This document shows positions 30,572-45,452 of a DNA stretch of 64,000 bases, piece by piece. The translations under genes and the position numbers were made by a program. Position 1 is the stretch's first letter. Each line of letters starts with the position of its first letter. Source of the stretch: Methylorubrum salsuginis (GTDB lineage Bacteria > Pseudomonadota > Alphaproteobacteria > Rhizobiales > Beijerinckiaceae); assembly GCF_900114375.1 (NCBI RefSeq), contig NZ_FOSV01000012.1:62001-126000 (forward strand), read 5' to 3'. The notes under the pieces were generated by a model. It was not told where the DNA came from. It saw only the letters and a list, made by a program, of their open reading frames with translations, and searched no databases.

Positions 30572-31761
30572 GGCGAGACCCAGCGGAACAGGTGGGCCAG
30601 ATCCTTGAAGAAGATTTTTGCGTGCGCGGCCGGTTTGGCGCGGACCAGTTCCTTGTTCATGTAGGCGTCCCAGGTGAGTTGCTGGACGTCCTTGTCCTTG
30701 CAGATCGAGACGAAGCGCTCCCGCAGCCCGTCGCTGCGGTACCAGACCCACTGCATCATCCCGAGGATCCAGAACACGCGCCCGTGCAGCCGCATGAACT
30801 TTTTGCGGGCCATGGTCAGGGCCTTGGCGTCGCCGGTGGCAAGGAAGCTTTCCGCCGCTTCCGCCGAAAGCCGCCCGCCGAGCATCGCGTAATAGATGCC
30901 CTCGCCCGAGGCCGGGGCGACCACGCCCGCCGCGTCGCCCGCCAGCAGCACGTCGCGGCCGTTGTCCCAGCGCTTCAGGGGTTTCAGCGGGATCGGCGCG
31001 CCCTCGCGGCGCACCGTCTCGCAGGCGTCGAGACCGGTCGAGGCGCGGAGATCCCGGATCGCCGAGCGCAGCGAGAACCCTTTCCGCATGCTGCCGGTGC
31101 CGATGCTCATCGTGTCGCCGTGGGGGAAGATCCAGGCGTAGAAATCCGGTGAGAGGCGGCCCTGATAGTAGACGTCGCAGCGCGTGCCGTCATGGGTCTC
31201 AGCCGGGGGGCTGCGGACGATCTCGTGATAGGCGAAGACCTGCCGCATCTTAGCATGGCCCGGAATCTCGGCCCGGCCGACCGGCGAGCCGGCGCCATCG
31301 GCGCCGATGACGAGGCGGGTCTTCACCTGCGTCTCCGGCCCGTCCTTGCCCTCGCGGAAATGCACCGTAGCAAGGCCGGTCTCCGCGCGGGTGATGCGCT
31401 CGAACAGGCCGTCGCGGCACGCCGCCCCGGCGAGCCGGGCGCGGTCGCGCAGCCAGGGATCGAACTGGGCCCGGTCGACCATGCCGACGAAGCCGTCGCC
31501 CACCGGCATGTCGACGTGGCGCGCGCTCGGCGCGATCATCCGGGCGCTGCGGATGCGCGCGAGCAGCAGATCGTCGGGGATCGCGAAGTCGCGGATCAGG
31601 CGCGGCGGGATCGCGCCGCCGCAGGGCTTGATCCGGCCCGCCCGGTCGAGGAGCAGCACGCGGCGGCCGGCGCGGGCCAGATCGGTCGCCGCGGTGGCGC
31701 CTGCGGGGCCGCCGCCCACCACCACGACGTCGAAGGTCTCGGGAGCGCCGTGGTGGGTCAT
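30568..31761 (-). CDS. bchP: Geranylgeranyl diphosphate / geranylgeranyl-bacteriochlorophyll reductase
   Basis: 397-residue flavoprotein that reduces the geranylgeranyl tail to phytyl on bacteriochlorophyll a. The N-terminal FAD motif VVVGGGPAGATAATDLA and GGAIPPRLI are seen, with the FAD-contact DVLLAGDAAGVVAPASGEGI in the second half. Standard length. It follows the pucC-type gene by 4 bp in the bchG-pucC-bchP order conserved in purple bacteria. Confidence 0.95.
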   Translation of the reverse strand: MTHHGAPETFDVVVVGGGPAGATAATDLARAGRRVLLLDRAGRIKPCGGAIPPRLIRDFAIPDDLLLARIRSARMIAPSARHVDMPVGDGFVGMVDRAQFDPWLRDRARLAGAACRDGLFERITRAETGLATVHFREGKDGPETQVKTRLVIGADGAGSPVGRAEIPGHAKMRQVFAYHEIVRSPPAETHDGTRCDVYYQGRLSPDFYAWIFPHGDTMSIGTGSMRKGFSLRSAIRDLRASTGLDACETVRREGAPIPLKPLKRWDNGRDVLLAGDAAGVVAPASGEGIYYAMLGGRLSAEAAESFLATGDAKALTMARKKFMRLHGRVFWILGMMQWVWYRSDGLRERFVSICKDKDVQQLTWDAYMNKELVRAKPAAHAKIFFKDLAHLFRWVSP

Positions 31762-31765
31762 GGGG

Positions 31766-33133
31766 CTACCTCGCGTCGAATCCGGGATTGAGCTGGAAGG
31801 AGGCCGCCTGCGCCAGCGGGTTGATGCGCCGCCCGACGGAGGCGTGCTCGACCCGGAGCGCGATCAGCAGGGCGACGACGAAGAGAACCGCCTCGCAGGC
31901 GAAGACCGCGGCGTAGGCATAGACGGGCTCGCTCGCGACGAGCCGGGCGCAATCGACCGCCAGTGTTCCCAAGAAGCCGCCCGCGCCGAAGGCGACGCCT
32001 TGGGCCGCGCCCCAGACACCCATGCGGGTGCCGCGCTCGGCCTCGCCGCCGCGGCCCGCCAGCGCCATCATCGAGCCGATGGCGGCGACCGCGTAGACGC
32101 CGTTGCCGAAGCCGAGGGCTCCGACCGCGGCCCGGAGCGGAAAGTCGGGCCCGATCGGGCCGCCGAGGGCGATGGCCGCCAGCGCCAGCGCCGAGAGCCC
32201 GCAGCCGATGGCCGTCCAGAGCTTGAGCGAACCGAGAATCGGCCCGCCGATGAAGACGGTGATGCCGGCCACGAACAGCATGCCGGCCAGAACGCCGCCG
32301 TGCTGGAGCCCGGCGAGCTTGGTGGTGGCGCCGGGCGTCATCGCGAAGACGAGGCCGGCATAGGGTTCGAGGATCAATTCCTGCGCGCTGTAGGCGAGCA
32401 TCGAGACGAAGATGAACAGCGTGAAGCGCCGCGCCGCAGGCTCCGCGAGGACTTGTGTCAGCACCTCTCGGAACGGCTTTCTGGGCGTTTGCGGCGCGCT
32501 CGACGGAGGGCGGCGCGGTTCGAGCCCGACCACCGCGAGTGCCGCCACCGTGAAGGCGATGGCCGAGACCGTCCCCGAGACCGCCATCAGCCGGAGCCCC
32601 GAGAACGGATCGAGGAAATGGCCCGCGAGCGGGGCGGTGACCGCGAAACCCGCGATCATCATCACCCAGACGATGGTCGCCGCCGCGCCCCGCCGGCTCG
32701 ATTCGACGCCGGTGGCGAGCAGGACGAGGAGATTGGTGCCGGCCGCGCCCGCCCCCATGCCGACGAGGAGGAAGGAGGCGACCGCGAGCGTCAGCCCGGC
32801 CGTCAACGACGTCGCGGCTAGGGCCGTGGCGACCGCGGCGCCGAAGCCGCCGAGGCAGAGCGCGGCCATGCCGCCGACGATCCAGCTCGTGCGCCGCCCC
32901 CCGACATCCGAGCCGTAGCCCCAGCGCGGGCGCAGCACCTGAGCGGCGTAGTGGAGCGCCACCAGGGCGCCCGGCACCATCGCGGGCAGCGCCAGCTCCA
33001 CCACCATCACCCGGTTGATCGTCGAGGTCATCAGCACGACGACGGCACCCAGAGCCGTCTGGACGAGGCCGAGGCGGACGATCTGGAGCCAGGAGTACGA
33101 AGACGGGCGGGCGGCGGCGGGGGCTCTGCTCAT
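31766..33133 (-). CDS. PucC-family MFS protein (Bch2) of the bchG-bchP cluster
   Basis: 455-residue major-facilitator-type membrane protein with about 12 helices. RLGLVQTALGAVVVLMTSTI and STINRVMVVELALPAMVPG are the PucC/LhaA/Bch2 signature. Family members help deliver bacteriochlorophyll or assemble light-harvesting complexes. The gene starts at ATG 33133, overlapping the bchG stop (ATGA). It is the second PucC-family gene in the window, the other being lhaA at 45449. Confidence 0.92.
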   Translation of the reverse strand: MSRAPAAARPSSYSWLQIVRLGLVQTALGAVVVLMTSTINRVMVVELALPAMVPGALVALHYAAQVLRPRWGYGSDVGGRRTSWIVGGMAALCLGGFGAAVATALAATSLTAGLTLAVASFLLVGMGAGAAGTNLLVLLATGVESSRRGAAATIVWVMMIAGFAVTAPLAGHFLDPFSGLRLMAVSGTVSAIAFTVAALAVVGLEPRRPPSSAPQTPRKPFREVLTQVLAEPAARRFTLFIFVSMLAYSAQELILEPYAGLVFAMTPGATTKLAGLQHGGVLAGMLFVAGITVFIGGPILGSLKLWTAIGCGLSALALAAIALGGPIGPDFPLRAAVGALGFGNGVYAVAAIGSMMALAGRGGEAERGTRMGVWGAAQGVAFGAGGFLGTLAVDCARLVASEPVYAYAAVFACEAVLFVVALLIALRVEHASVGRRINPLAQAASFQLNPGFDAR

Positions 33134-34017
33134 GGCCCGATGCCTTGCACGAGGGGCCGCAGGGCGAAAGCCGCCACCAGCATCCCGACCACGTAGAGGG
33201 TCGTGCCGGTGCCGTTGTACCAGGCGGCGCGCTCCCGCGGGTCCTTGAGGAAGCGGGCCATCAGGGCGAGCTGGCCGGCGAGCAGCAGGCCGACGGCGCC
33301 GGCGTGCCAGGGACGGTCCCAATTCAGCAGCAGCGAGACCACGACGGTCTGCGGCAGCGCCATCACGAGGCAGGCGAACAGGGCGGCGTAGCGGGGACCC
33401 ATCTGGACGGGAATGGAGCGCAGACCGAGCGCCCGGTCCCCCTCGATCGACTTGAAGTCGTTGAGGGTCATGATGCCGTGGGCGCCGATGGCGTAGAGGA
33501 GCGCGATCGCCACGACGCGGCTGTCCGGCATCGCGGCGGCCATCACGGCCGCACCGGTGAACCAGGGCAGGCCCTCGTAGCAAAGCCCGCAGGCGGCGTT
33601 GCCCCACCAGCCGTTGCGCTTGAGCCGGATCGGCGGCGCGGAATAGATCCAGGCCAGCACGAGGCCGAACAGGGCGGCGCCGAGGATCCACGGCCCGAGC
33701 ATCGCCGCGACGAGGAGCGACAGCACCGTCCAGCCCGCCGCGAGGTACAACCCCCAACGGCCGGGGATGCGCCCGGAGGGAATCGGCCGGTCCGGCTCGT
33801 TGATGGCGTCGACGTGGCGGTCGAACCAATCGTTGGCCGCCTGACTGGTGGCGCAAACGAGAGGCCCCGCGAGCACAACCCCCGCGGCGATCACCGGCCA
33901 TTGCCCCGAGGGCGCCTGACCCGACGATACGACGCCGCAGGCGAAGGCCCACATCGGCGCGAACCACGTGATCGGCTTGAGAAGCTCGACGACAGCGCTG
34001 GGTGCGGGCGTGGCCAT
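33130..34017 (-). CDS. bchG: Bacteriochlorophyll synthase (chlorophyllide esterifying UbiA family)
   Basis: 295-residue membrane prenyltransferase that esterifies bacteriochlorophyllide a with geranylgeranyl diphosphate. It has the UbiA Asp motif ANDWFDRHVDAINEPDRP and the second, NDFKSIEGDRA. The N-terminus is ELLKPITWFAPMWAF. It is first in bchG-pucC-bchP-tspO and preceded by PpsR-type operator sequences. Confidence 0.96.
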   Translation of the reverse strand: MATPAPSAVVELLKPITWFAPMWAFACGVVSSGQAPSGQWPVIAAGVVLAGPLVCATSQAANDWFDRHVDAINEPDRPIPSGRIPGRWGLYLAAGWTVLSLLVAAMLGPWILGAALFGLVLAWIYSAPPIRLKRNGWWGNAACGLCYEGLPWFTGAAVMAAAMPDSRVVAIALLYAIGAHGIMTLNDFKSIEGDRALGLRSIPVQMGPRYAALFACLVMALPQTVVVSLLLNWDRPWHAGAVGLLLAGQLALMARFLKDPRERAAWYNGTGTTLYVVGMLVAAFALRPLVQGIGP

Positions 34018-34046
34018 GCTGGGAGCTTCGGATTCGCGCCCGCCTA

Positions 34047-34064
34047 TGTCAAGCGAACTTTACA
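34047..34064. promoter_or_regulatory. PpsR/CrtJ binding site TGT-N12-ACA upstream of bchG
   Basis: TGTCAAGCGAACTTTACA matches the TGT-N12-ACA consensus exactly. It is 30 bp before the bchG start, placed to repress the minus-strand operon. Confidence 0.7.
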
Positions 34065-34071
34065 CCAAGGT

Positions 34072-34089
34072 CGTCAACTTTGCTTGACA
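34072..34089. promoter_or_regulatory. Second, near-consensus PpsR site (CGT-N12-ACA)
   Basis: CGTCAACTTTGCTTGACA, one mismatch from consensus, centred 25 bp from the first site. Paired sites are typical for cooperative PpsR binding. Confidence 0.6.
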
Positions 34090-34133
34090 CCTGCTTGGTT
34101 TGCCGGCACGCAACATAATTCTACGGACGCGCC

Positions 34134-35603
34134 CTACGGTTCGCGGTCGGCGGTCAGCTCCGGATCGCCGGCGTCGAGGTCGCCGATGCCGTAGCGACGC
34201 ATCTTGGCGTAGAGGCCCTGGCGGCTGAGCCCCAGCATCTCGGCGGCCGAAGCGCGGTTGTCCCGGGTGATGCGGAGCGCCGCCTCGATGCACAGCTTCT
34301 CGATCAGGTCGGTGGTCTCGCGCACCAGCGCCTTCATCGAGACGCGGCCGACGAGTTCGGTCATCTGCTCGACGGAGCGGGGCAGATCGTGCCCGCCGGC
34401 ATGGACCGGGGCGGCCCGGCGCGGCGTCGCCCGGATCGTGAAGCCGAGGCAGGGCTGCTCGGCCGTCGGCGCCGAGACGGCGGCGACCTCAACATCCTCG
34501 ACGGACCCGTATTGGCCCCGCATCACCGTGGAGAAATGGCGCACGGAGCCGTGCTCGCGGAGCGTCGCGAACAGGGCGAGCGCTTCGGTTTCCTCGCGCC
34601 CGAGCCAGCGGTCGATGGTCTGGCCGCGCACCTGCTCCTCGGTGGCGAGCTGCACGAGGTCGAGGAAGGCGGTGTTGGCGGTGAGGATGCGCCGGCCCGG
34701 ATCGGTCACGACGAAGGCTTCCGGCATCCGCCGAATCACGTCGAGGGCGCCGCCATCGACCGCGTGCTGGCCGGCCTGCGCCGAGGCCAGGGGCGAGAGG
34801 CGCAGCAGGATCGAGGTGGAGCCTTCGCCGCGAAACAGCGAGGCCGAGAGCCGTGCCTCGCCGCGCCCCCCGCTGAGTCGGACGACGAGATCGGCGGCCT
34901 GGCCCGCGTTGCGAAGCCCCGCGAACAGAACGGCGATGTCGCGGGTGGTCGAGACCTCGAACAGGTCGGCGACGTCCTGCCCGAGGATGCGCTTCTGCGG
35001 CCGCCCGAGAAGGCGCGCGGCGGCGGGGTTCGCCTCGGTGACGCGCCGCGTTCCGGCATCGGCCACCAGCACCGGCTCGCCGGAGAGCTGGAACAGAAGC
35101 TTGTAGCGGGTTTCGGCGGCGCGCAGCCGGTCGTAGTCGCGCTCCAGCGCCTGCTGCGTGTCGGCGAGCCGCCGCTGCAGCCCGGCCAGCGCCCGCAGAT
35201 CCTGCCCCACGACGATGATCGGCCCGCCCTGGCGCGGGCGCAGGCCCGCGTAGCGGATGGGCACGTCCGGGCCGTTGCGGGAGGGATGGTTGACCTGACG
35301 CCAGCGGGTCATCGTCCCGGCGGCGGCGTCACGCAGCAGGGCGTCGATCTTCGGCCGGCTCTCGACGGTGACGGTGTCGACCCACGGGCGCCCGCGCCAG
35401 GAGGCGATGTCCTCCGATTCGAGATCGAGCGCCCCGGCGGCGGTCTCCTGGATCACCCCGTCCTCGCCGACGATCAGCGAGATGTCGCTCGTGGCCGCAA
35501 GCAGGAGCCCGGCCGCCTCGCTGTCGAGGAGGCCGGCCGCCTGTTGCAGGGCCGGAGAGGGCCGCTGCGGGGGATGGCTCGCCAAGCTGCTCAAGATCAC
35601 CAC
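34134..35603 (-). CDS. ppsR: Photosynthesis gene repressor PpsR/CrtJ
   Basis: 489-residue transcription factor with an N-terminal region, PAS-like domains (LLLAATSDISLIVGEDG, YKLLFQLSGEPVLVADAG, VIRRMPEAFVVTDPGRRI), coiled linkers and a C-terminal Fis-type helix-turn-helix (LRITRDNRASAAEMLGLSRQ). It represses bch, crt and puc genes under aerobic or high-light conditions. Cys residues occur in the third region (EQPCLGF) and just before the HTH (EKLCIEA), the latter corresponding to the redox-active HTH Cys of CrtJ. The start is GTG 35603 or 35600, both lacking a clear ribosome-binding site; translation may depend on upstream aerR. Confidence 0.93.
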   Translation of the reverse strand: MVILSSLASHPPQRPSPALQQAAGLLDSEAAGLLLAATSDISLIVGEDGVIQETAAGALDLESEDIASWRGRPWVDTVTVESRPKIDALLRDAAAGTMTRWRQVNHPSRNGPDVPIRYAGLRPRQGGPIIVVGQDLRALAGLQRRLADTQQALERDYDRLRAAETRYKLLFQLSGEPVLVADAGTRRVTEANPAAARLLGRPQKRILGQDVADLFEVSTTRDIAVLFAGLRNAGQAADLVVRLSGGRGEARLSASLFRGEGSTSILLRLSPLASAQAGQHAVDGGALDVIRRMPEAFVVTDPGRRILTANTAFLDLVQLATEEQVRGQTIDRWLGREETEALALFATLREHGSVRHFSTVMRGQYGSVEDVEVAAVSAPTAEQPCLGFTIRATPRRAAPVHAGGHDLPRSVEQMTELVGRVSMKALVRETTDLIEKLCIEAALRITRDNRASAAEMLGLSRQGLYAKMRRYGIGDLDAGDPELTADREP

Positions 35604-35630
35604 TTCGTGATGGCGCGAAAAGAGGTCCTT

Positions 35631-36518
35631 TCAACAGGCTCGGGACCGCATTTCAAGCAAGCTTTCGGAAATCAAGGGGGCGAGGCGCCCATCCTCGGCG
35701 GTCGCGTCGGCGCCGACGACACTCACGTGGTCGGGATGGCGCACGAAATACGGTCCGCCGACGAGGATTCGCAGAGACGGATTGCGCGAAGCTTGGCGCA
35801 ACGCCGCGATGGTTTGCGAAAGCCTGGGGAAAAGTACGTCGCAGGACAGCGTCAGGCCGACCACGTCGAACCATTCGCCGGCGACGAGCTCGGCCGGATC
35901 GACGCCGGCTTCCTGTCCGGCCGTGGTGACGTCCCAGCCCGACTCGCGAAAGATGCCGGCCAGCACCGCGAGGCAGAACACGTGGGTCTCGCCGGGGCAG
36001 GGCAGCATCAGGATGCTGCGCCCACGCGGCTCCACGTGGTCGTCGCCGTATCGGGCGCACAGGTCGCGGGCGACGGCCTGGAGCCGCCCGAGCGCCACCG
36101 TGACCTCGATGAAGTCGCAGGCATCGTCTTCCCAAAGGCGCCCGATATGGCGCGCGGCGGGCGTCAGAAGTTCGACCAGCACGCTTTCGAGCGAGAGGCC
36201 CTCGTCGAGGAAGCGGAGCAGGTGGAGGGTGAGGTCGCCATCGGTGCGCGACAGAAGCAGGTCGCAGAGCCGAGCGATGTCGTCCGGGCTGGGTTGGCGG
36301 TCCTGGGTCGCGGGCGACGGGGCCATGCGGCCCCGGTGGACCAGCATCAGCCGAGGCAGGATCTCGGCCTCGACGACACCGGCCAGCCGGCGGCGCATGC
36401 GCTCGGCATCGGGCTGGATGTCGAAGGCGGAGGCCGGAAGCGTCTCTTCCGCCACGCCGCATTCCCGCGCCGCGGAAGGCACCTCCAGGCGCTCGCCGAA
36501 ATGCCTCCAGCCTCCCAT
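35631..36518 (-). CDS. aerR: Cobalamin-binding antirepressor AerR/PpaA
   Basis: 295-residue PpsR antagonist of the AerR/PpaA group. The C-terminal half is a B12-binding-type flavodoxin fold (ILMLPCPGETHVFCLAVLAG, VVGLTLSCDVLFPRLSQTI, ILVGGPYF). The His in GETHVF is the expected cobalamin ligand. A helical segment (EGLSLESVLVELLTPAARHIG) precedes it. ATG 36518 has GGGGAGAG upstream. It lies 27 bp before ppsR, so repressor and antirepressor are probably cotranscribed. It is divergent from bchF. Light response through cobalamin is inferred from the family. Confidence 0.9.
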   Translation of the reverse strand: MGGWRHFGERLEVPSAARECGVAEETLPASAFDIQPDAERMRRRLAGVVEAEILPRLMLVHRGRMAPSPATQDRQPSPDDIARLCDLLLSRTDGDLTLHLLRFLDEGLSLESVLVELLTPAARHIGRLWEDDACDFIEVTVALGRLQAVARDLCARYGDDHVEPRGRSILMLPCPGETHVFCLAVLAGIFRESGWDVTTAGQEAGVDPAELVAGEWFDVVGLTLSCDVLFPRLSQTIAALRQASRNPSLRILVGGPYFVRHPDHVSVVGADATAEDGRLAPLISESLLEMRSRAC

Positions 36519-36674
36519 GGGTCTCTCCCCAGGCAGCAGCGGATCAAGCAGGTTAGTGCAGGATGCCCTGTCGCGCCCCTTTATCGGACGTGTTCGGCTT
36601 CACGATACGCCTCTTCCGTGCGTTGGCAATGCCTTCGAATGAATACAATGCCAACAATTGTCAGCGCGCCGGAG

Positions 36675-36716
36675 CGTCAAGCTGGATTGACACTTCTGCG
36701 GGGCTGGGCCTAGGTT
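36675..36716 (+). promoter_or_regulatory. Candidate bchF promoter with overlapping PpsR-like site
   Basis: TTGACA (36687-36692) and TAGGTT (36711-36716) are spaced by 18 bp. The sequence CGT-N12-ACA (36675-36692), one mismatch from the PpsR consensus, overlaps the -35 exactly. It sits ~60 bp before bchF, the first gene of the plus-strand series. Confidence 0.6.
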
Positions 36717-36773
36717 TCGTTCGGGACGAGGCCCTGCACAGACGGGGTCCGAGGCAGAGCGGAGGCGGACGCC

Positions 36774-38545
<1,772 letters not shown>

Positions 38546-38547
38546 CG

Positions 38548-40123
38548 ATGCAACTCACCGTCTGGACCTACGAGGGACCGCCGCATATCGGCGCCATGCG
38601 GGTCGCCACCGCGATGGAGGGGCTGCACTACGTGCTGCACGCCCCCCAGGGCGACACCTATGCCGATCTGCTCTTCACCATGATCGAGCGGCGCGAGAAG
38701 CGCCCGCCCGTCACCTACACCACCTTCCAGGCGCGCGACCTCGGCGGCGACACCGCGCTGCTGTTTAAGGATGCGGTGGCGCAGGCCCATGCCCGCTTCC
38801 AGCCGCAGGCGATGATCGTCGGTGCCTCCTGCACGGCGGAACTGATCCAGGACGATCCGGGCGGGCTCGCCAAGGCGCTGGCCCTGCCGATCCCGGTGAT
38901 CCCGCTGGAACTGCCGGCCTACCAGAAGAAGGAGAACTGGGGCGCCTCCGAAACCTTCTACCGGTTGGTCCGCGCCCTTTCCGGCCCCGCGGTCGAGCGC
39001 AGCCCCCGCGAGGGCCGCCGCCCGCTCTGCAATATCCTCGGACCGACCGCGCTGGGTTTCCGCCACCGCGACGACCTGATCGAAATCAGAAAGATTCTCG
39101 AAGCCCTCGGGATCGACGTGAACGTGGTGGCCCCGCTCGGCGCCAGCCCGGCCGATCTCGGACGGCTGCGCGAGGCCGATTTCAACGTCGTGCTCTATCC
39201 CGAGATTGCCCGCGCGGCGGCGCAGCACCTCGAAAAGACGTTTCGCCAGCCCTTCATCGACATCGTGCCCATCGGCGTCGGCGCGACCACCCGTTTCGTC
39301 GAGGCGGTGGCCGCGCTCGCCGGCGTCGATCCGGGCCCGGTGCTGGCGGGCGTGCCCTCGCGGCTGCCCTGGTACTCGCGCTCGGTCGATTCGACCTATC
39401 TCACCGACAAGCGCGTCTTCATCTTCGGCGACGCCACCCACGCGCTCGGCATCGCCCGCGTGGCGGCCAAGGAACTCGGCTTCCGCGTCGTCGGGCTCGG
39501 CACCTATAGCCGCGAATTCGCCCGCGAGGTCCGGGCCGAGGCCGCCTCCCTCGGCATTGAGGCGATCATCGCCGACGACTATCTCGACGTGGAAGCCGCG
39601 ATCCAGGCGGCGCAGCCCGAACTCGTGCTCGGCACGCAGATGGAGCGCCACGTCGCCAAGCGGCTGGGCATCCCCTGCGCGGTGATCTCGGCCCCGGTCC
39701 ACGTGCAGGACTTCCCGGCCCGCCACTCGCCGCAGATGGGCTTCGAGGGCGCCAACGTCCTGTTCGATACTCTGGTCCATCCGCTGATGATGGGCCTGGA
39801 GGAGCACCTGCTCGGGATGTTCCGCGAGGACCCCGAGTTCCACGATGGCGCCGCCCCCTCGCATCTCGGTCGCACGAGTGCAGGCCCGGCCGCCATGGGG
39901 CGGGTGCCGGAGGCTTCACCGCTCGCCCCGGCGCCCGCTCCGATCGTCGTCGAGGCCGCACAGGTCACGCTCACGCCACTTCCCACCCCGGCGCCCTGGA
40001 GTCCGGACGCCGAGAAAGAGTTGAAAAAAATCCCGTTCTTCGTGCGCGGAAAGGCCCGCGCCAACACCGAGCGTTTCGCCCGCGAGCGGCAGCTCCCGCT
40101 CATCACCCTCGAGACCCTGTACG

Positions 40124-40149
<26 letters not shown>
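38548..40149 (+). CDS. bchB: Light-independent protochlorophyllide reductase subunit B
   Basis: 533-residue partner of BchN with the catalytic site. [23 protein letters not shown] starts the protein and [16 protein letters not shown] follows. The C-terminal ~50 residues ([21 protein letters not shown]) form the small conserved tail domain, joined by a Pro/Ala-rich linker of about 50 residues. It begins 2 bp after the bchN stop and overlaps bchH by 26 bp. Confidence 0.97.
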
Positions 40150-44729
<4,580 letters not shown>

Positions 44730-44730
<1 letters not shown>

Positions 44731-45452
44731 TGAGCAGCTACGTCACCCGCCGCTCGCAGCTTGAGACCTATTTCGACCGCACCGCGGTCGAGGCGTGGTC
44801 GCGGCTGACCTCCGACGCCCCGGTCTCGAAGATCCGCGCGACCGTCCGGGCCGGGCGCGACGCCATGCGGGCGACGCTCCTCGACTGGCTGCCGGCCGAC
44901 ATGACCGGCCTGCGCCTCCTCGACGCCGGCTGCGGCACCGGCGCGCTGGCGGTGGAAGCGGCGCGCCGCGGCGCCACGGTGACGGCCATCGACGTCTCGC
45001 CGACCCTGATCGGGCTTGCCCGCGAGCGCCTGCCGGAGATCGCGGGCGCCGGCTCCATCGATTTCCGCGTCGGCGACATGCTCGATGCCGGGCTCGGCCG
45101 CTTCGACCACGTCGTCGCGATGGACTCGCTGATCCACTATCAGCCCGCCGACATCGTTCGCGCCTTGGCCGAACTCGGCGCGCGCACCGACGGCAGCGTG
45201 GTTTTCACGGTGGCGCCCCGCACCGCGCTGCTGACGCTGATGCACGCCGCCGGGAAGCTTTTTCCGAAAGCCGACCGGGCGCCGGCCATCGTCCCGATCA
45301 CCGAGGGCGGCCTGCGCCGCCGGATCGCGCGCGCGCCGGCGCTGGAGCGCTTCGCCGTCGGCCGCACCCGGCGCATCAACAGCGGCTTCTATCTGTCGAA
45401 CGCGATCGAGCTGACGAACGGCCGATCCTCCCCCGCCGGGGAGCGCCGATGA
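44730..45452 (+). CDS. bchM: Mg-protoporphyrin IX O-methyltransferase
   Basis: 240-residue SAM-dependent enzyme methylating the ring C propionate before cyclase action. The SAM motif LLDAGCGTGALAVEAARRGA is followed by the acidic loop VTAIDVSP and GRFDHVVAMDSLIHY. The ATG shares one base with the bchL stop (TGATG). The product is the substrate of AcsF. Confidence 0.96.

Noticed and set aside
40018..40030. A-rich run near the bchB 3' end as a frameshift site into bchH
   Set aside because: The run is not in the X-XXY-YYZ phase and bchH has its own ATG overlapping bchB.
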